The notes below the pieces were generated by a model that had not been told where the DNA came from, made no database searches, and saw only the letters and a program-made list of their open reading frames with translations. Positions 6,831-15,758 of a stretch of DNA of 36,201 nucleotides are shown one piece after another. A program made the translations under genes and the position numbers. The DNA is from Halieaceae bacterium UBA4438 (lineage in GTDB: Bacteria > Pseudomonadota > Gammaproteobacteria > Pseudomonadales > Halieaceae): contig DGPO01000024.1 of the NCBI GenBank assembly GCA_002390485.1, positions 1 through 36,201 of the forward strand, in the 5' to 3' direction. The stretch's first letter is position 1, and each line of letters opens with the position of its first letter.

Positions 6831-9713
6831 TTATTGGCACGCTTCACAGTCTGGATCGTCAAGCGAGCAAGCCTGTGGTACCGGTGCGGGTTGAATAGGT
6901 GCTTCTGATTGCTGCGACACGGCATTAAGTTGCCCCGTGTTCACCGTGGATTTTTCGGTGCCTGTCGCCGCTAAAGAGCGCAAATAGTATGTTGTTTTCA
7001 AGCCACTGAACCAAGCCATACGATAGGTTACGTCTAACTTCTTTCCACTGGCATTATTGATGTACAAGTTGAGCGACTGTGCTTGATCGATCCACTTCTG
7101 ACGCCGACTCGCACTGTCCACCAACCAGCGTGGTTCGATCTCAAACGCCGTTGAATACTTGGCCTTCAAGTCCGCTGGAATGCGGTCGATTGCTTGGACA
7201 CTGCCGTCGTAGTATTTCAGGTCATTAACCATGACCTGATCCCACAGTCCGTGCTCCTTAAGGTCGCGCACGAGGTAAGGGTTCACGACAGTGAATTCGC
7301 CCGAGAGATTCGACTTGACGTATAGATTCTGATAAGTCGGCTCTATCGATTGCGACACGCCGGTAATGTTCGCAATGGTTGCGGTGGGCGCGATGGCCAT
7401 TACATTGGAGTTGCGCATGCCTTGCTGACTCACCGTCTCTCTCAATGCATCCCAATCCATCGTGCTGTCTTGGTTAACCGAGATGTAGTCGGCGCCTCGC
7501 TGCTCGACGAGCATCGCGAGTGAGTCAATTGGGAAAACGCCCTGACTCCAGAGTGAGCCTTCGTAACTCGCGTAGGCACCGCGCTCCGCTGCGAGGCTTG
7601 TCGACGCGCTGATCGCAAAGTAGCTGATCGCCTCCATTGTCTGGTCGGCGAATTCAACGGCCTGATCCGAAGCGTAGGATACATCGACTTTGTAGAGCGC
7701 GTCTTGGAAGCCCATTAAGCCCAGTCCGATCGGACGGTGTTTCATATTGGAGTTTTCGGATGTTTCCACCGAGTAATAATTAATGTCGATGACGTTGTCG
7801 AGCATGCGAATTGCGGTAGTGACTGTTTTGCGCAGCTTCTCAATATTAAGAGTGCCATTCTCGATGTGCTGTGGGAGGTTAACACTGCCCAAATTACACA
7901 CCGCAATCTCGTCTTTACTGGTGTTGAGGGTAATCTCCGTACACAGATTTGAGGAGTGCACGACACCGCAATGCTGCTGGGGTGATCGAATATTGCAGGG
8001 ATCCTTGAACGTGATCCATGGGTGACCTGTCTCAAAGATCATGCCGAGCATTTTTCGCCACAGCGCTTGCGCTTTGAGCGTTTTGTGAAATTTGAGCTCC
8101 CCACTTCGCGCTTGCGCTTCGTAGTGGTTGTAACGCTCTTCGAACGCGGTGCCGTAAAGATCATGTAGATCGGGCACGTCATTAGGCGAGAACAACGTCC
8201 AGTCACCGTCTTCGAAGACGCGCTTCATAAATAGATCGGGTACCCAGTTCGCAGTATTCATATCATGCGTGCGGCGGCGATCATCACCGGTATTCTTGCG
8301 CAACTCGACGAACTCTTCGATGTCCATGTGCCATGTTTCAAGATAGGCGCAGACTGCCCCTTTGCGTTTGCCGCCCTGGTTCACGGCAACCGCCGTGTCG
8401 TTCACCACCTTTAAGAATGGAACGATCCCTTGGCTCTTACCATTGGTGCCTTTAATGTAGGCGCCCAGTGCGCGAACCGGTGTCCAGTCATTCCCCAAGC
8501 CGCCCGCAAACTTTGACAGCATCGCATTGTCTTGAATCGCACCATAAATACCGTAAAGGTCGTCGGGCACCGTTGTGAGATAGCAAGAGCTCAGCTGTGG
8601 CCGCAACGTGCCGGAGTTAAACAGTGTCGGCGTCGAACTCATGTAGTCGAACGATGACAGCAGCTGATAAAACTCAATTGCGCGCGCGTTTTTATCATCT
8701 TCTCGAGTGGCTAGACCCATTGCAACGCGCATGAAGAACAGTTGGGGTAACTCAAAGCGAACGTCGTTACTGTGAATGAAATAACGGTCGTACAGCGTTT
8801 GGAGGCCTAGATAGCTAAATTGAAGGTCTCTTTCAGGCAGTATCGCATCGCCCAGCCGGTCGAGATCGTATTCGGCTAAATTGGGCGCCAGTAATTCGAG
8901 CTCAATGCCCCGACTAATGAATGACTTCAGTGCCTGTGGGTAATACGTTTCCATGTCGCTCTGTGTTGCAGAGTCCGCGACGTTTAAGAAACTCAAGCCT
9001 TCTGCCCGAAGATTGTCGAGCAGTAATCGCGCCGCTGCACTCGAGTAATTTGGCTCCTGCTCGATCATGGTGCGCGCTGTGATCACCAACGAGGTGCTCA
9101 GCTCGTGCTCTGTCACGCCGTCATAGAGATTTTTGAGGGCTTCATCGATGATGGCCGCCTCGCTGACGTCACTGAGGTCCATGCAGGCTTCTGCCACAAT
9201 GGTTCGGATACGCTCGATATCAAGTGGTTTCGCGTTTCCGTCAGCCCCAACAACATTAATGGCGCCAGCCGCGGCCTGAGACTCGGGTGACAGCGCCTCT
9301 TTCTCTACGCGTGCTTGTCGTCTCGACTCTCGGTAAATCACGTAGTCGCGTGCAGTTAAATGTTCCCCCGCACGCATGAGTGCGAGCTCGACTTGATCTT
9401 GAATGTCTTCAATGTGAATCGTTCCGCCCGAGGGCATGCGACGCTTAAAGGTACCCACTACCTGTGCGGTGAGCTTTGCAACGGTCTCATGAATTCGAGT
9501 ACTTGCTGCCGCGGTACCGCCTTCAACTGCGAGAAAGGCTTTTGTGATTGCGACCGATATTTTGCTGTCCTCGAAGGACACAACGGTGCCATTACGTTTA
9601 ATGACACGCATTTGCCCCGGCGCTGTTGCTGCCAGTCGCGTTTGGCTGGGCGTGCCTGTAATAGGGGGGGTCGCGGGCGTTGTACTGCTCACCGATTCAC
9701 TGCCTGTCTGCAT
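6831..9713 (-). CDS. nrdA: Class Ia ribonucleotide reductase, large (catalytic) subunit
   Basis: A 960-aa catalytic and allosteric subunit. Two tandem ATP-cone regulatory domains are visible: residues about 35-132, starting MRVIKRNGTVVSFEDSKI, and about 154-240, with KPLDIERIRTIVAEAC. Active-site residues are C377 (SSCYLTT), N589-C591-E593 (SSNLCTEITL) and C606 (AVCNLGS). The mobile C-terminal tail ends DPDCEACQ, whose CxxC (956/959) passes electrons from thioredoxin or glutaredoxin. The length and double ATP-cone match Pseudomonas-type NrdA (about 963 aa), not E. coli (761 aa, one cone). ATG at 9713 has GAGGTGA about 8 nt upstream. Candidate NrdR and DnaA sites lie upstream. Confidence 0.97.
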   Translation of the reverse strand: MQTGSESVSSTTPATPPITGTPSQTRLAATAPGQMRVIKRNGTVVSFEDSKISVAITKAFLAVEGGTAAASTRIHETVAKLTAQVVGTFKRRMPSGGTIHIEDIQDQVELALMRAGEHLTARDYVIYRESRRQARVEKEALSPESQAAAGAINVVGADGNAKPLDIERIRTIVAEACMDLSDVSEAAIIDEALKNLYDGVTEHELSTSLVITARTMIEQEPNYSSAAARLLLDNLRAEGLSFLNVADSATQSDMETYYPQALKSFISRGIELELLAPNLAEYDLDRLGDAILPERDLQFSYLGLQTLYDRYFIHSNDVRFELPQLFFMRVAMGLATREDDKNARAIEFYQLLSSFDYMSSTPTLFNSGTLRPQLSSCYLTTVPDDLYGIYGAIQDNAMLSKFAGGLGNDWTPVRALGAYIKGTNGKSQGIVPFLKVVNDTAVAVNQGGKRKGAVCAYLETWHMDIEEFVELRKNTGDDRRRTHDMNTANWVPDLFMKRVFEDGDWTLFSPNDVPDLHDLYGTAFEERYNHYEAQARSGELKFHKTLKAQALWRKMLGMIFETGHPWITFKDPCNIRSPQQHCGVVHSSNLCTEITLNTSKDEIAVCNLGSVNLPQHIENGTLNIEKLRKTVTTAIRMLDNVIDINYYSVETSENSNMKHRPIGLGLMGFQDALYKVDVSYASDQAVEFADQTMEAISYFAISASTSLAAERGAYASYEGSLWSQGVFPIDSLAMLVEQRGADYISVNQDSTMDWDALRETVSQQGMRNSNVMAIAPTATIANITGVSQSIEPTYQNLYVKSNLSGEFTVVNPYLVRDLKEHGLWDQVMVNDLKYYDGSVQAIDRIPADLKAKYSTAFEIEPRWLVDSASRRQKWIDQAQSLNLYINNASGKKLDVTYRMAWFSGLKTTYYLRSLAATGTEKSTVNTGQLNAVSQQSEAPIQPAPVPQACSLDDPDCEACQ

Positions 9714-9774
9714 TTTATGGTCACCTCAAACTGTTTTTTTCGCGGGCTCGCAACCGGCCTGCCGTGTGGTGTCT

Positions 9775-9835
9775 ATTATCGTACTTCTTACCACATGTTG
9801 GGGTTGCTTAGTGTTCTGGACCCAAGATAGGGCGG
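9775..9835 (-). promoter_or_regulatory. Candidate nrdAB promoter with two NrdR boxes
   Basis: On the minus strand GATAAT (9775-9780) is a 5-of-6 match to a -10 element. Two 16-bp elements resemble the NrdR box (acaCwAtATaTwGtgt). Box 1 at 9788-9803 keeps all six core bases (C, A, A, T, T, G; 9 of 16 overall). Box 2 at 9820-9835 matches 10 of 16. Their centres are 32 bp apart, the three-turn spacing known for tandem NrdR boxes. Box 1 covers the -35 and spacer region, which fits repression by NrdR. No good TTGACA is seen. Confidence 0.5.
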
Positions 9836-9874
9836 TCTGGGTCCGAATGCAAGTCTAAAACCCGGCGGATTTCT

Positions 9875-9883
9875 TGTGGATAA
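9875..9883 (-). promoter_or_regulatory. Perfect DnaA box upstream of nrdA
   Basis: The minus strand reads TTATCCACA, identical to the strong DnaA box. Two weaker copies are near: minus-strand ATCACCACA at 9886-9894 (6 of 9), whose start is 11 bp further out, and plus-strand TAACCCACA at 9947-9955 (7 of 9). E. coli nrdAB is known to be controlled by DnaA through boxes upstream of its promoter, so the placement is meaningful. It lies about 95 bp upstream of the proposed -10. Confidence 0.5.
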
Positions 9884-9931
9884 GATGTGGTGATTTTAGA
9901 AGTTAGCGCTTACTAACAAGGGAAGGTGCAA

Positions 9932-10001
9932 AACACGGTTAGCAAATAACCCACAGTGATGAGCTGCGAGTGTCACATCAGTGCAGTAAATCCACCGTGT
10001 T
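9932..10001. repeat. 8-bp inverted repeat in the argF-nrdA gap
   Basis: AACACGGT (9932-9939) and ACCGTGTT (9994-10001) are exact inverted copies separated by 54 bp. Just beyond is a small dyad, GTTAG-6-CTAAC, at 9902-9917. In the gap between the argF stop and nrdA I see no gene, and no clear T-tailed terminator for argF. The repeat could bring the two ends together, or be chance. Confidence 0.25.
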
Positions 10002-10023
10002 GAGTCGGTCTGGGTTTCTCGTG

Positions 10024-10932
10024 TTATTTGCGTAACAAGAACTCGATGAGGGCTTTTTGTGCATGCAAACGATTTTCGGCTTCATCCCAGATCACGGACA
10101 TCGGATCATCCATAAGATCAGCAGTGATTTCTTCACCGCGATGCGCGGGTAGGCAGTGCAGGTAAAGCGCCTCTGGGTTGGCGAGACCTAACAGCGGGCG
10201 GTTCAGTTGATAGGCCTCGAGTGCTTTGATTCGTGCATCTGCCTCTGACTCCTGCCCCATAGACGCCCATACGTCAGTTACTAAAAGGTGTGCGCCAGCA
10301 ACCGCGCGCTCAGGATCTGACTCGATCGAAACGTGGTCACTCGCTTGGCGCAAGACCTCGGCGGAGGGCTCAAAGCCGGGAGGGCAGGACACGGTCAGTT
10401 TGAAGTCCAGTATCTTTGCCGCGTTAATGTAGGACTGACACATATTATTTCCATCGCCAAGCCAGCACACGGTTTTGCCGCGCATGTCGCCGCGGTGCTC
10501 GAGCCAAGTCTGCATGTCTGCAAGCAATTGGCAGGGATGAAAGTCATCAGTTAGTGCATTGATAACAGGCACCTGCGAGTTGGCGGAAAATGCTTCGACG
10601 TCGGCGTGCTGATAAGTCCGAATCATGACGATGTCGACCATAGACGATATGACTCTTGCAGTATCGCTTATAGGCTCTCCGCGACCCATTTGCGTCTCGC
10701 TCGACGACAGGAACATGGCGCTTCCTCCGAGCTGACTCATCCCTGCTTCAAAGGAGACTCGTGTGCGCGTTGAGGCCTTCGCAAATATCATGGCCATAAC
10801 CTTGCCTGGGAGTGTTGCGTGTGCCGTGCCGCTACGCTTGAGTGTTTTGAGCGTTGATGCGCGAGCGAGAATCGCGAGCAGTTCGTCTCTAGAGAGGTCA
10901 TTGAGCGTCAGAAAGTGGCGAGGAGTATTCAT
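10024..10932 (-). CDS. argF: Ornithine carbamoyltransferase
   Basis: Makes citrulline from ornithine and carbamoyl phosphate in arginine synthesis, in the cytoplasm. The 302-aa product has the carbamoyl-phosphate signature [11 protein letters not shown], the FHPCQ motif and the ornithine-binding [10 protein letters not shown] motif near the C-terminus. Length is typical of the short anabolic OTCases (about 305 aa). It shares one base with the argD stop (argD ends and argF begins at 10932), so the two are translationally coupled. I see no clear ArgR operator upstream of argD. Confidence 0.96.
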   Translation of the reverse strand: MNTPRHFLTLNDLSRDELLAILARASTLKTLKRSGTAHATLPGKVMAMIFAKASTRTRVSFEAGMSQLGGSAMFLSSSETQMGRGEPISDTARVISSMVDIVMIRTYQHADVEAFSANSQVPVINALTDDFHPCQLLADMQTWLEHRGDMRGKTVCWLGDGNNMCQSYINAAKILDFKLTVSCPPGFEPSAEVLRQASDHVSIESDPERAVAGAHLLVTDVWASMGQESEADARIKALEAYQLNRPLLGLANPEALYLHCLPAHRGEEITADLMDDPMSVIWDEAENRLHAQKALIEFLLRK

Positions 10933-12116
10933 TAGGCCTGTCCTTTATCGTCTTTAAGCGCATTCAAAATATCCGCAATCGTTGCGCCGACCATGCGCGC
11001 GTCATCGAGGTTCATCACGAGTGGTGGCAGCAGTCTTATGGTGTTCCCACCCGCGACGTTGACTAAGACTCGACGGTCCAGCGCCATTTTGACGAGATTT
11101 GTGGTCGCTACTGTGGGTTCAATACCGATCATCAATCCGATGCCTCGGCGGTCACGCACAAGCGCCGGATCTGAGAGCTCGGCATCCAAGCCCTCAAAAA
11201 TGGCATCGCGAATTTTATCGGCACGATTCCAAAGTTGCTCACTACTGAGTGTGTTGATGACGGCACTGGCCGCCGCACAACAGATGGGATTGCCGCCGTA
11301 CGTGGTGCCGTGGTCGCCAGCGATCAATAACTCTCTCGCTCGATCTCGGGTCATACACGCGCCAATTGGCAGGCCGTTACCCAACCCTTTGGCGGTGGCT
11401 AAAATATCAGGCGTTATCCCAAGGCGCTGAAAGACATAGAGCTCACCGCAGCGTCCGTTGCCCGATTGCACTTCATCGAAGCTCAGTAGCCAGTCTTTAG
11501 CATCGCAGAGTTCGCGGGCTCGGGTTAAGAACGATGGGCTTAGAGGCCATATACCGCTCTCGCCCTGTATCGGCTCGACGTGAATGGCAACAATGTCGTC
11601 GCGGTTTTTGGCAAGCAATTCCAAAGCATCGATATCGTTGCGCGCAATTCGAATGAATCCGGGCAGAAGCGGCTTGAATGACTCTTGTATCGCGGCATTG
11701 CCGGTCGCGGAGAGTGCGCCCATCGTTCTGCCGTGAAAAGCACCCTCGAGAACAATGATCTGGGGTGTTTCTATGCCCTTATTACGGCCGTGTCGACGCG
11801 CAACTTTAATCGCCGTCTCATTGGCTTCGGCACCCGAATTACAAAAGAAGACGTTTTCCATGCCTGTGAGCTGCGTTAGCTCTGCCGCCAGACGCTCCTG
11901 TTGAGCAATGCCGTAAAGGTTAGATGTGTGAATGAGGGTTTCGGCTTGTTCTTGAACGGCACGCGTTACGTTGGGGTGAGAGTGCCCTATATTCGTCACC
12001 GCAATCCCTGAGAGCGCGTCAATATACTGCAGGCCTTTTTGGTCGAATAAGTACGCACCATCGCCAGAGGCAAAGGAAACGGGTAATCGACCGTAGGTCG
12101 GCATGATCGCTGACAT
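10932..12116 (-). CDS. argD: Acetylornithine aminotransferase (class III, PLP)
   Basis: Converts N-acetylglutamate semialdehyde to N-acetylornithine using glutamate; many ArgD enzymes also serve as succinyl-DAP aminotransferase in lysine synthesis. The 394-aa product has [20 protein letters not shown] for cofactor phosphate binding, the Asp214-Glu-Val-Gln block ([10 protein letters not shown]) that contacts the pyridine ring, and Schiff-base Lys243 in ATAKGLGNG. Length is typical. ATG at 12116 has AAAAGG about 8 nt upstream; a second in-frame Met is at residue 5. It is first in the argD-argF pair and divergent from grxD across a 109-bp gap. Confidence 0.93.
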   Translation of the reverse strand: MSAIMPTYGRLPVSFASGDGAYLFDQKGLQYIDALSGIAVTNIGHSHPNVTRAVQEQAETLIHTSNLYGIAQQERLAAELTQLTGMENVFFCNSGAEANETAIKVARRHGRNKGIETPQIIVLEGAFHGRTMGALSATGNAAIQESFKPLLPGFIRIARNDIDALELLAKNRDDIVAIHVEPIQGESGIWPLSPSFLTRARELCDAKDWLLSFDEVQSGNGRCGELYVFQRLGITPDILATAKGLGNGLPIGACMTRDRARELLIAGDHGTTYGGNPICCAAASAVINTLSSEQLWNRADKIRDAIFEGLDAELSDPALVRDRRGIGLMIGIEPTVATTNLVKMALDRRVLVNVAGGNTIRLLPPLVMNLDDARMVGATIADILNALKDDKGQA

Positions 12117-12166
12117 GAGAGAAACCTTTTAATTCGACGATGAAAGACTAACGGCGAGCCGCTTTC

Positions 12167-12175
12167 TGGTAAACT
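12167..12175 (+). promoter_or_regulatory. Possible extended -10 promoter for grxD
   Basis: TGGTAAACT combines an extended -10 TGn with TAAACT (4 of 6 to TATAAT) in the argD-grxD divergent gap. The leader would be about 45 nt. There is no convincing -35. Weak evidence only. Confidence 0.3.
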
Positions 12176-12225
12176 CTCTTGCTTGATTCATTTACTATCA
12201 GAAATACACAGCGTGGAGATTAGCA

Positions 12226-12549
12226 ATGGACATTATGGAGACCATTAAGGATCAGATCGAGGGCAATCGTGTAATCCTTTATATGAAAGGCTCCCCAAAT
12301 CAGCCGCAATGCGGATTTTCGGCGCGCACTGTGCAGGCGCTTATGGCCTGCGGGCAGAAATTTGCCTACGTCGATATTCTGAGTAATCCTGAAATAAGAG
12401 CCAATCTTCCCGCGTACGGCAACTGGCCGACGTTCCCTCAGCTCTGGGTCGATGGCGAGTTGATTGGGGGATGCGACATCGTCTGCGACCTGGGTGATAG
12501 TGGCGAGTTGAGCGAGATCGTTGTTGGGGAGGGTGGCTCCGAGTCATAA
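12226..12549 (+). CDS. grxD: Monothiol glutaredoxin, Grx4 type
   Basis: A CGFS monothiol glutaredoxin that carries or transfers [2Fe-2S] clusters with glutathione and BolA-type partners. The 107-aa product has the active site QCGFS with Cys29 (Cys30 in E. coli Grx4), the WPTFPQLW cis-proline region, and GGCDIV for glutathione binding. ATG at 12226 has TGGAGA 10 nt upstream; Met4 is a possible alternative start. It converges on bfr (gap 19 bp), so iron-sulfur delivery and iron storage genes sit side by side, and the divergent bfd-proA region carries a Fur-like site. Confidence 0.95.
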   Translation: MDIMETIKDQIEGNRVILYMKGSPNQPQCGFSARTVQALMACGQKFAYVDILSNPEIRANLPAYGNWPTFPQLWVDGELIGGCDIVCDLGDSGELSEIVVGEGGSES

Positions 12550-12560
12550 CCTCGAAGCCC

Positions 12561-12583
12561 CCCTATACTCAGCTGTCTGAGGG
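12561..12583. terminator. Weak hairpin between grxD and bfr
   Basis: CTCAG (12568-12572), loop CTGT, then CTGAG (12577-12581), with an outer CCC/GG extension across a TATA bulge. On the plus strand it is followed by GTTTCACGGTTTT, a broken T-run. It covers the bfr stop codon and may end grxD transcription. Modest support. Confidence 0.3.
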
Positions 12584-13057
12584 TTTCACGGTTTTCATGG
12601 CTGTTTGCAAGTAGTTCTGTTCGCCGACCCGATCCATCAGGGACAGCTGTGTCTCTAGCCAGTCGATGTGCTCTTCTTCGGCGTCGAGAATTCGCTTGGC
12701 GAGATCACGTGAGACATAGTCTCCGACTTCTTCACAGCACTTTACAGTCGCCTTCAAATCGTCATGGGCCACGTGTTCCAGCTGAAGGTCGCATTCCAGC
12801 ATCTCTCTCGGGGTTTCGCCGATCCGCAGCTTGCCAAGATCTTGAAGGTTAGGGATGCCCTCGAGAAATAAAATCCGCTCGACGAGTTCGTCAGCGTGTT
12901 TCATTTCGTCAATAGACTCGTGGTACTCATGTTCTGCGAGTTCCGTGAGGCCCATATCCTTGTACATTTTAGCGTGCAGAAAATACTGGTTAATCGCCAC
13001 GAGCTCGTTGTAGAGAATTTTGTTGAGGTATCGAATAACGTCTGGGTTGCCTTTCAT
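12569..13057 (-). CDS. bfr: Bacterioferritin
   Basis: A haem-containing 24-subunit ferritin that oxidises and stores iron in the cytoplasm. The 162-aa product starts [20 protein letters not shown], matching E. coli Bfr. The full ferroxidase centre is present: E18, E51, H54, E94, E127 and H130, with Tyr25 and the haem ligand Met52. I chose ATG at 13057 because GGAGA lies about 7 nt upstream and because family members start there; the frame is open 10 codons further to an ATG at 13087. It follows bfd on the same strand after 124 bp that hold a candidate promoter and Fur-like site. All ligands are intact, so this is a catalytic subunit, not a ferroxidase-dead partner. Confidence 0.96.
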   Translation of the reverse strand: MKGNPDVIRYLNKILYNELVAINQYFLHAKMYKDMGLTELAEHEYHESIDEMKHADELVERILFLEGIPNLQDLGKLRIGETPREMLECDLQLEHVAHDDLKATVKCCEEVGDYVSRDLAKRILDAEEEHIDWLETQLSLMDRVGEQNYLQTAMKTVKPSDS

Positions 13058-13135
13058 TGGGCCGTCTCCGCTGTAGTTAAATTTCAAGCGGGACTATACC
13101 GAAATATCGGCATTTAAAAAAGTGTAACTTGTTGT

Positions 13136-13167
13136 TTTATAAGGAAAAGATAATGTGAACGATTCGC
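13136..13167 (-). promoter_or_regulatory. Candidate bfr promoter with Fur-like site
   Basis: The minus-strand -10 TATAAA (13136-13141) is 5 of 6 to consensus. Upstream of it the 19-bp stretch at 13149-13167 matches the Fur consensus (GATAATGATAATCATTATC) at 13 of 19 positions, including the first seven in a row when read on the plus strand. It would cover the -35 region. Between this and the bfr start is a small CCGA-4-TCGG dyad at 13099-13110. Confidence 0.38.
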
Positions 13168-13181
13168 AACCGCAGTCGCAT

Positions 13182-13379
13182 TTAGGACTGGCGAGCCGCC
13201 TGCATGTGCACGCCTCTGTGGACGGCCTCGCTGACAAGCGATTCTGCGAAGCATGAGCACTTACCACATTGTGTGGAACAGCCTGTGACGCGACTGACTT
13301 CGGCAAGCGAGCGAGCACCGGCCGCAACCTGTTCTCGGATCGCTCTGTCGGTTACGCCTTTACAGATACATACATACAT
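13182..13379 (-). CDS. bfd: Bacterioferritin-associated ferredoxin
   Basis: Bfd is a small [2Fe-2S] protein that reduces the haem of bacterioferritin so that stored iron can be released. The 65-aa product begins MYVCICKGVTDRAIREQV, and the four cluster ligands are at C4, C6, C38 and C41, exactly the Bfd spacing; extra cysteines sit at C34 and C43. It precedes bfr on the same strand, the usual pairing. No Shine-Dalgarno is seen before ATG 13379. A TTGACA at 13409-13414 with a poor -10 at 13386-13391 would put the transcript start almost at the ATG, so a leaderless message is possible. A good Fur-like site overlaps this promoter. Confidence 0.95.
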   Translation of the reverse strand: MYVCICKGVTDRAIREQVAAGARSLAEVSRVTGCSTQCGKCSCFAESLVSEAVHRGVHMQAARQS

Positions 13380-13393
13380 ATGAGAAACGTAAT

Positions 13394-13412
13394 GTTAATG
13401 AGAACTATTGTC
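13394..13412. promoter_or_regulatory. Candidate Fur box between bfd and proA
   Basis: The 19-bp plus-strand sequence from 13394 matches the Fur consensus at 14 of 19 positions, with the block TAATGA and the ATT-TC half conserved. It overlaps the likely bfd promoter (minus-strand TTGACA at 13409-13414) and ends about 24 bp before the proA -10. Iron-dependent repression of bfd is known in other proteobacteria. It may also touch proA transcription. Confidence 0.5.
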
Positions 13413-13435
13413 AACAAACAATTTGCATCATGCCG

Positions 13436-13441
13436 TATAAT
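13436..13441 (+). promoter_or_regulatory. Perfect -10 element for proA
   Basis: TATAAT at 13436-13441 is a perfect -10, 28 bp before the GTG start of proA. No good -35 is found at 16-18 bp upstream (AACAAA). The start point would be near 13448. It likely drives the long run from proA onward. Confidence 0.55.
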
Positions 13442-13469
13442 GGCGGGCAATCACTAGGGAGTTATCAGG

Positions 13470-14726
13470 GTGTCCATTCATCAGCACGTTACCGAGCTTG
13501 CTACATCTGCAAAACACGCGTCTGCTTCCTTAGCCAACTCGCCGGTATCAACTCGGAATGCCGCCCTTCAGGCCATCGCCCATCAGGTTAAAGTGCGCAA
13601 GACCGAGCTGCTTGCGGCAAACACCGAAGATCTTCTGAACGCGAAGAAGAAGGGTCTGGACCTCGCCTTAATTGATCGACTGGAACTGACAGAGGCGCGC
13701 ATCGAAGCAATGCTGACATCGTTGTCCATTGTTCAGGCGCTTTCTGATCCGATTGGTGGTGTCGAGGACTTAAGGGCCATGGAGTCAGGAATTCAAGTCG
13801 GGAAAATGCGGGTGCCGTTGGGGCTCATCGGAATTATTTATGAGTCGCGACCCAATGTGACGATCGATGCGGCAAGCTTGTGTTTAAAGTCGGGTAACGC
13901 GGTACTGCTGCGCGGCGGATCTGAGGCGATTCGTTCTAATCTTGTGCTTGCGACCTGCATTAAAGCGGGGCTTGCAGAGGCTGGTTTGCCGGAGGAGCTG
14001 GTTCAAGTTATTGATACCACCGACAGAGCGGCTGTCTCGACGTTAGTAGGCTTGAGCGGTTTGGTTGATATGGTCGTGCCGCGTGGAGGTAAGGGGCTCA
14101 TTGAACGAGTCGCTGCCGAGGCCACGGTACCTGTGCTCAAACATCTGGATGGTATTTGTCACCTCTATATCCACTCCAAGGCCGATGTGTCGATGGCGAT
14201 TGAGCTCACTGTAAATTCGAAGACCCACCGTTACGGTACGTGCAATACCATGGAGACGCTGTTAGTCGACGCTGAGGTTGCGTCAATGCTGCCCAGTATT
14301 GCAGCGCCATTGGTGGCGCAGGGTGTTGAATTGCGCGGTTGCGAAAAAACGTGCGCAATATTGTCTCACGCGTGTAATCCGGCTTCTGAAGAGGACTGGG
14401 TGACGGAGTATTTGGCGCCAATTTTGGCGATTAAGGTCGTCGATGATTTCGAGCACGCGGTTCAGCATATTTCGACGTTCGGTTCCGGACACACGGATGG
14501 CATCGTCACCGCTTGTCACGCGAGTGCCATGCGCTTCCTCCGCGCGGTCGATTCCAGCTCAGTAATGGTCAATACATCAACCCGATTTGCCGACGGTTTT
14601 GAGTACGGATTGGGTGCGGAAATTGGCATTTCTACGGACAAAATTCACGCGCGTGGCCCTGTCGGTCTCGAGGGCCTGACAAGCCAGAAATACGTGGTTC
14701 TGGGTAATGGGCAAACACGGCGTTAA
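13470..14726 (+). CDS. proA: Gamma-glutamyl phosphate reductase
   Basis: The second step of proline synthesis: NADPH-dependent reduction of gamma-glutamyl phosphate to glutamate semialdehyde. The 418-aa product belongs to the aldehyde dehydrogenase fold. Catalytic Cys258 is seen in [12 protein letters not shown], and [11 protein letters not shown] and LRGGSEA are typical ProA blocks. The start is GTG at 13470, with AGGGAG 8 nt upstream. The gene overlaps nadD by 20 bp. proB is not next to it here. In several gammaproteobacteria proA likewise leads into nadD-rsfS-rlmH-mrdA. Confidence 0.96.
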   Translation: MSIHQHVTELATSAKHASASLANSPVSTRNAALQAIAHQVKVRKTELLAANTEDLLNAKKKGLDLALIDRLELTEARIEAMLTSLSIVQALSDPIGGVEDLRAMESGIQVGKMRVPLGLIGIIYESRPNVTIDAASLCLKSGNAVLLRGGSEAIRSNLVLATCIKAGLAEAGLPEELVQVIDTTDRAAVSTLVGLSGLVDMVVPRGGKGLIERVAAEATVPVLKHLDGICHLYIHSKADVSMAIELTVNSKTHRYGTCNTMETLLVDAEVASMLPSIAAPLVAQGVELRGCEKTCAILSHACNPASEEDWVTEYLAPILAIKVVDDFEHAVQHISTFGSGHTDGIVTACHASAMRFLRAVDSSSVMVNTSTRFADGFEYGLGAEIGISTDKIHARGPVGLEGLTSQKYVVLGNGQTRR

Positions 14727-15384
14727 TCATCGCATAGGCGTCATGGGGGGGAGTTTCAACCCCGTCCATTGCGGTCATTTGAGTGTTGCCCGCGATGTTA
14801 AGGCAACACTTAAACTCGATCGTATGGCGCTCATGCCTGCTGCGCAGTCCCCGCTTAAAGGCGTGCACTCGGTCAGCGCTGAACATCGTGCGGCAATGTT
14901 AGAGCTGGCAGTCGCGTCTCACCCGGAGCTCGACCTCGATTTGAGGGAGCTCAGTCGAAAAGGGCCGTCTTATACTTTTGACAGTCTTACAGAGTTGCGC
15001 GAGGCGCTGGGTTTGCAGGCCTCACTGTATTTCATAATGGGGGACGATTTGCTCCCCTCGTTGACGCGTTGGTCGCGTTGGCAAGAGATCCTCCACTATG
15101 CGCATGTTGTTGTGGTCAGTCGCCCCGGTGTTTTCCCAGCGGTCCCCGCCACAGTGAAAGAATGGTGGAATCACCACGAAATGTCGCTGGAAGCGTTGCA
15201 TCAGTCTTCGTGTGGGGGGGTGTCGCGTGTGGAATGCCCGCTTGTTAATGTTTCATCGACAGCAATTAGGGCGGCTATTGAGTTAGGCAGTCCCGTGTCA
15301 GAGGTGATTCCGGACGCCGTTTTAGAGTATATTACCCACCACAATCTTTACGCTGTTCCAAGCCAAGCTGAGGCGAATCCTTGA
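14707..15384 (+). CDS. nadD: Nicotinate-mononucleotide adenylyltransferase
   Basis: Joins nicotinate mononucleotide and ATP to make deamido-NAD in NAD synthesis. The 225-aa nucleotidyltransferase has the phosphate-binding motif [11 protein letters not shown] (residues 14-24) and the C-terminal NVSSTAIR motif, both diagnostic for NadD. The ATG at 14707 lies inside the end of proA, with no strong Shine-Dalgarno, so translation is probably coupled; a second ATG just before the GGSF motif would cut off the first beta strand. It overlaps rsfS by 4 bp. Confidence 0.95.
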   Translation: MGKHGVNHRIGVMGGSFNPVHCGHLSVARDVKATLKLDRMALMPAAQSPLKGVHSVSAEHRAAMLELAVASHPELDLDLRELSRKGPSYTFDSLTELREALGLQASLYFIMGDDLLPSLTRWSRWQEILHYAHVVVVSRPGVFPAVPATVKEWWNHHEMSLEALHQSSCGGVSRVECPLVNVSSTAIRAAIELGSPVSEVIPDAVLEYITHHNLYAVPSQAEANP

Positions 15385-15755
15385 CCCCGATAGACTCTAC
15401 CATCACCGACCTCGTGGTCGATGCGCTCGATGATCTCAAAGCCGTTGACACCAAAATAGTGGATGTACGCGACTTAAGCTCCGTGACGGACTTCCTCGTC
15501 GTCGCCAGTGGCAACTCCTCTCGCCATGTAAAGTCACTGGCCGATAACGTGGTGGTCAAGGCGAAAGAGGCCGGTTGTCCTCCCATCGGTGTCGAAGGCG
15601 AGCGCGATGCAGACTGGGTGTTAGTGGATTTGGGTGACGTGGTCGTTCACGTCATGCAGCCTGCTGCACGCAGTTTTTATGATTTGGAGCGACTCTGGTC
15701 GGGCGAGCCCGAACTGACTGCACCGCAAGACTACACCTCCGAGGTCTGGAACTGA
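15381..15755 (+). CDS. rsfS: Ribosome silencing factor
   Basis: RsfS binds ribosomal protein L14 and blocks subunit joining when nutrients are short. The 124-aa product shows the family pattern [19 protein letters not shown], then [13 protein letters not shown], and [14 protein letters not shown]. The TTG start at 15381 overlaps the nadD stop (TTGA), with GAGG 7 nt upstream. It sits 3 bp ahead of rlmH, the usual order. Confidence 0.95.
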   Translation: MTPIDSTITDLVVDALDDLKAVDTKIVDVRDLSSVTDFLVVASGNSSRHVKSLADNVVVKAKEAGCPPIGVEGERDADWVLVDLGDVVVHVMQPAARSFYDLERLWSGEPELTAPQDYTSEVWN

Positions 15756-15758
15756 CCC

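Noticed and set aside
9360..9858. Two overlapping plus-strand frames (156 and 104 codons) at the nrdA start
   Set aside because: Antisense to nrdA and crossing its promoter; Cys- and Arg-rich low-quality translations with no recognisable domain.
12117..12225. ArgR operator or clear sigma-70 promoter for argD
   Set aside because: Only weak TTTACC-16-TTAGTC and scattered TGAAT-like bases; no paired arginine box.
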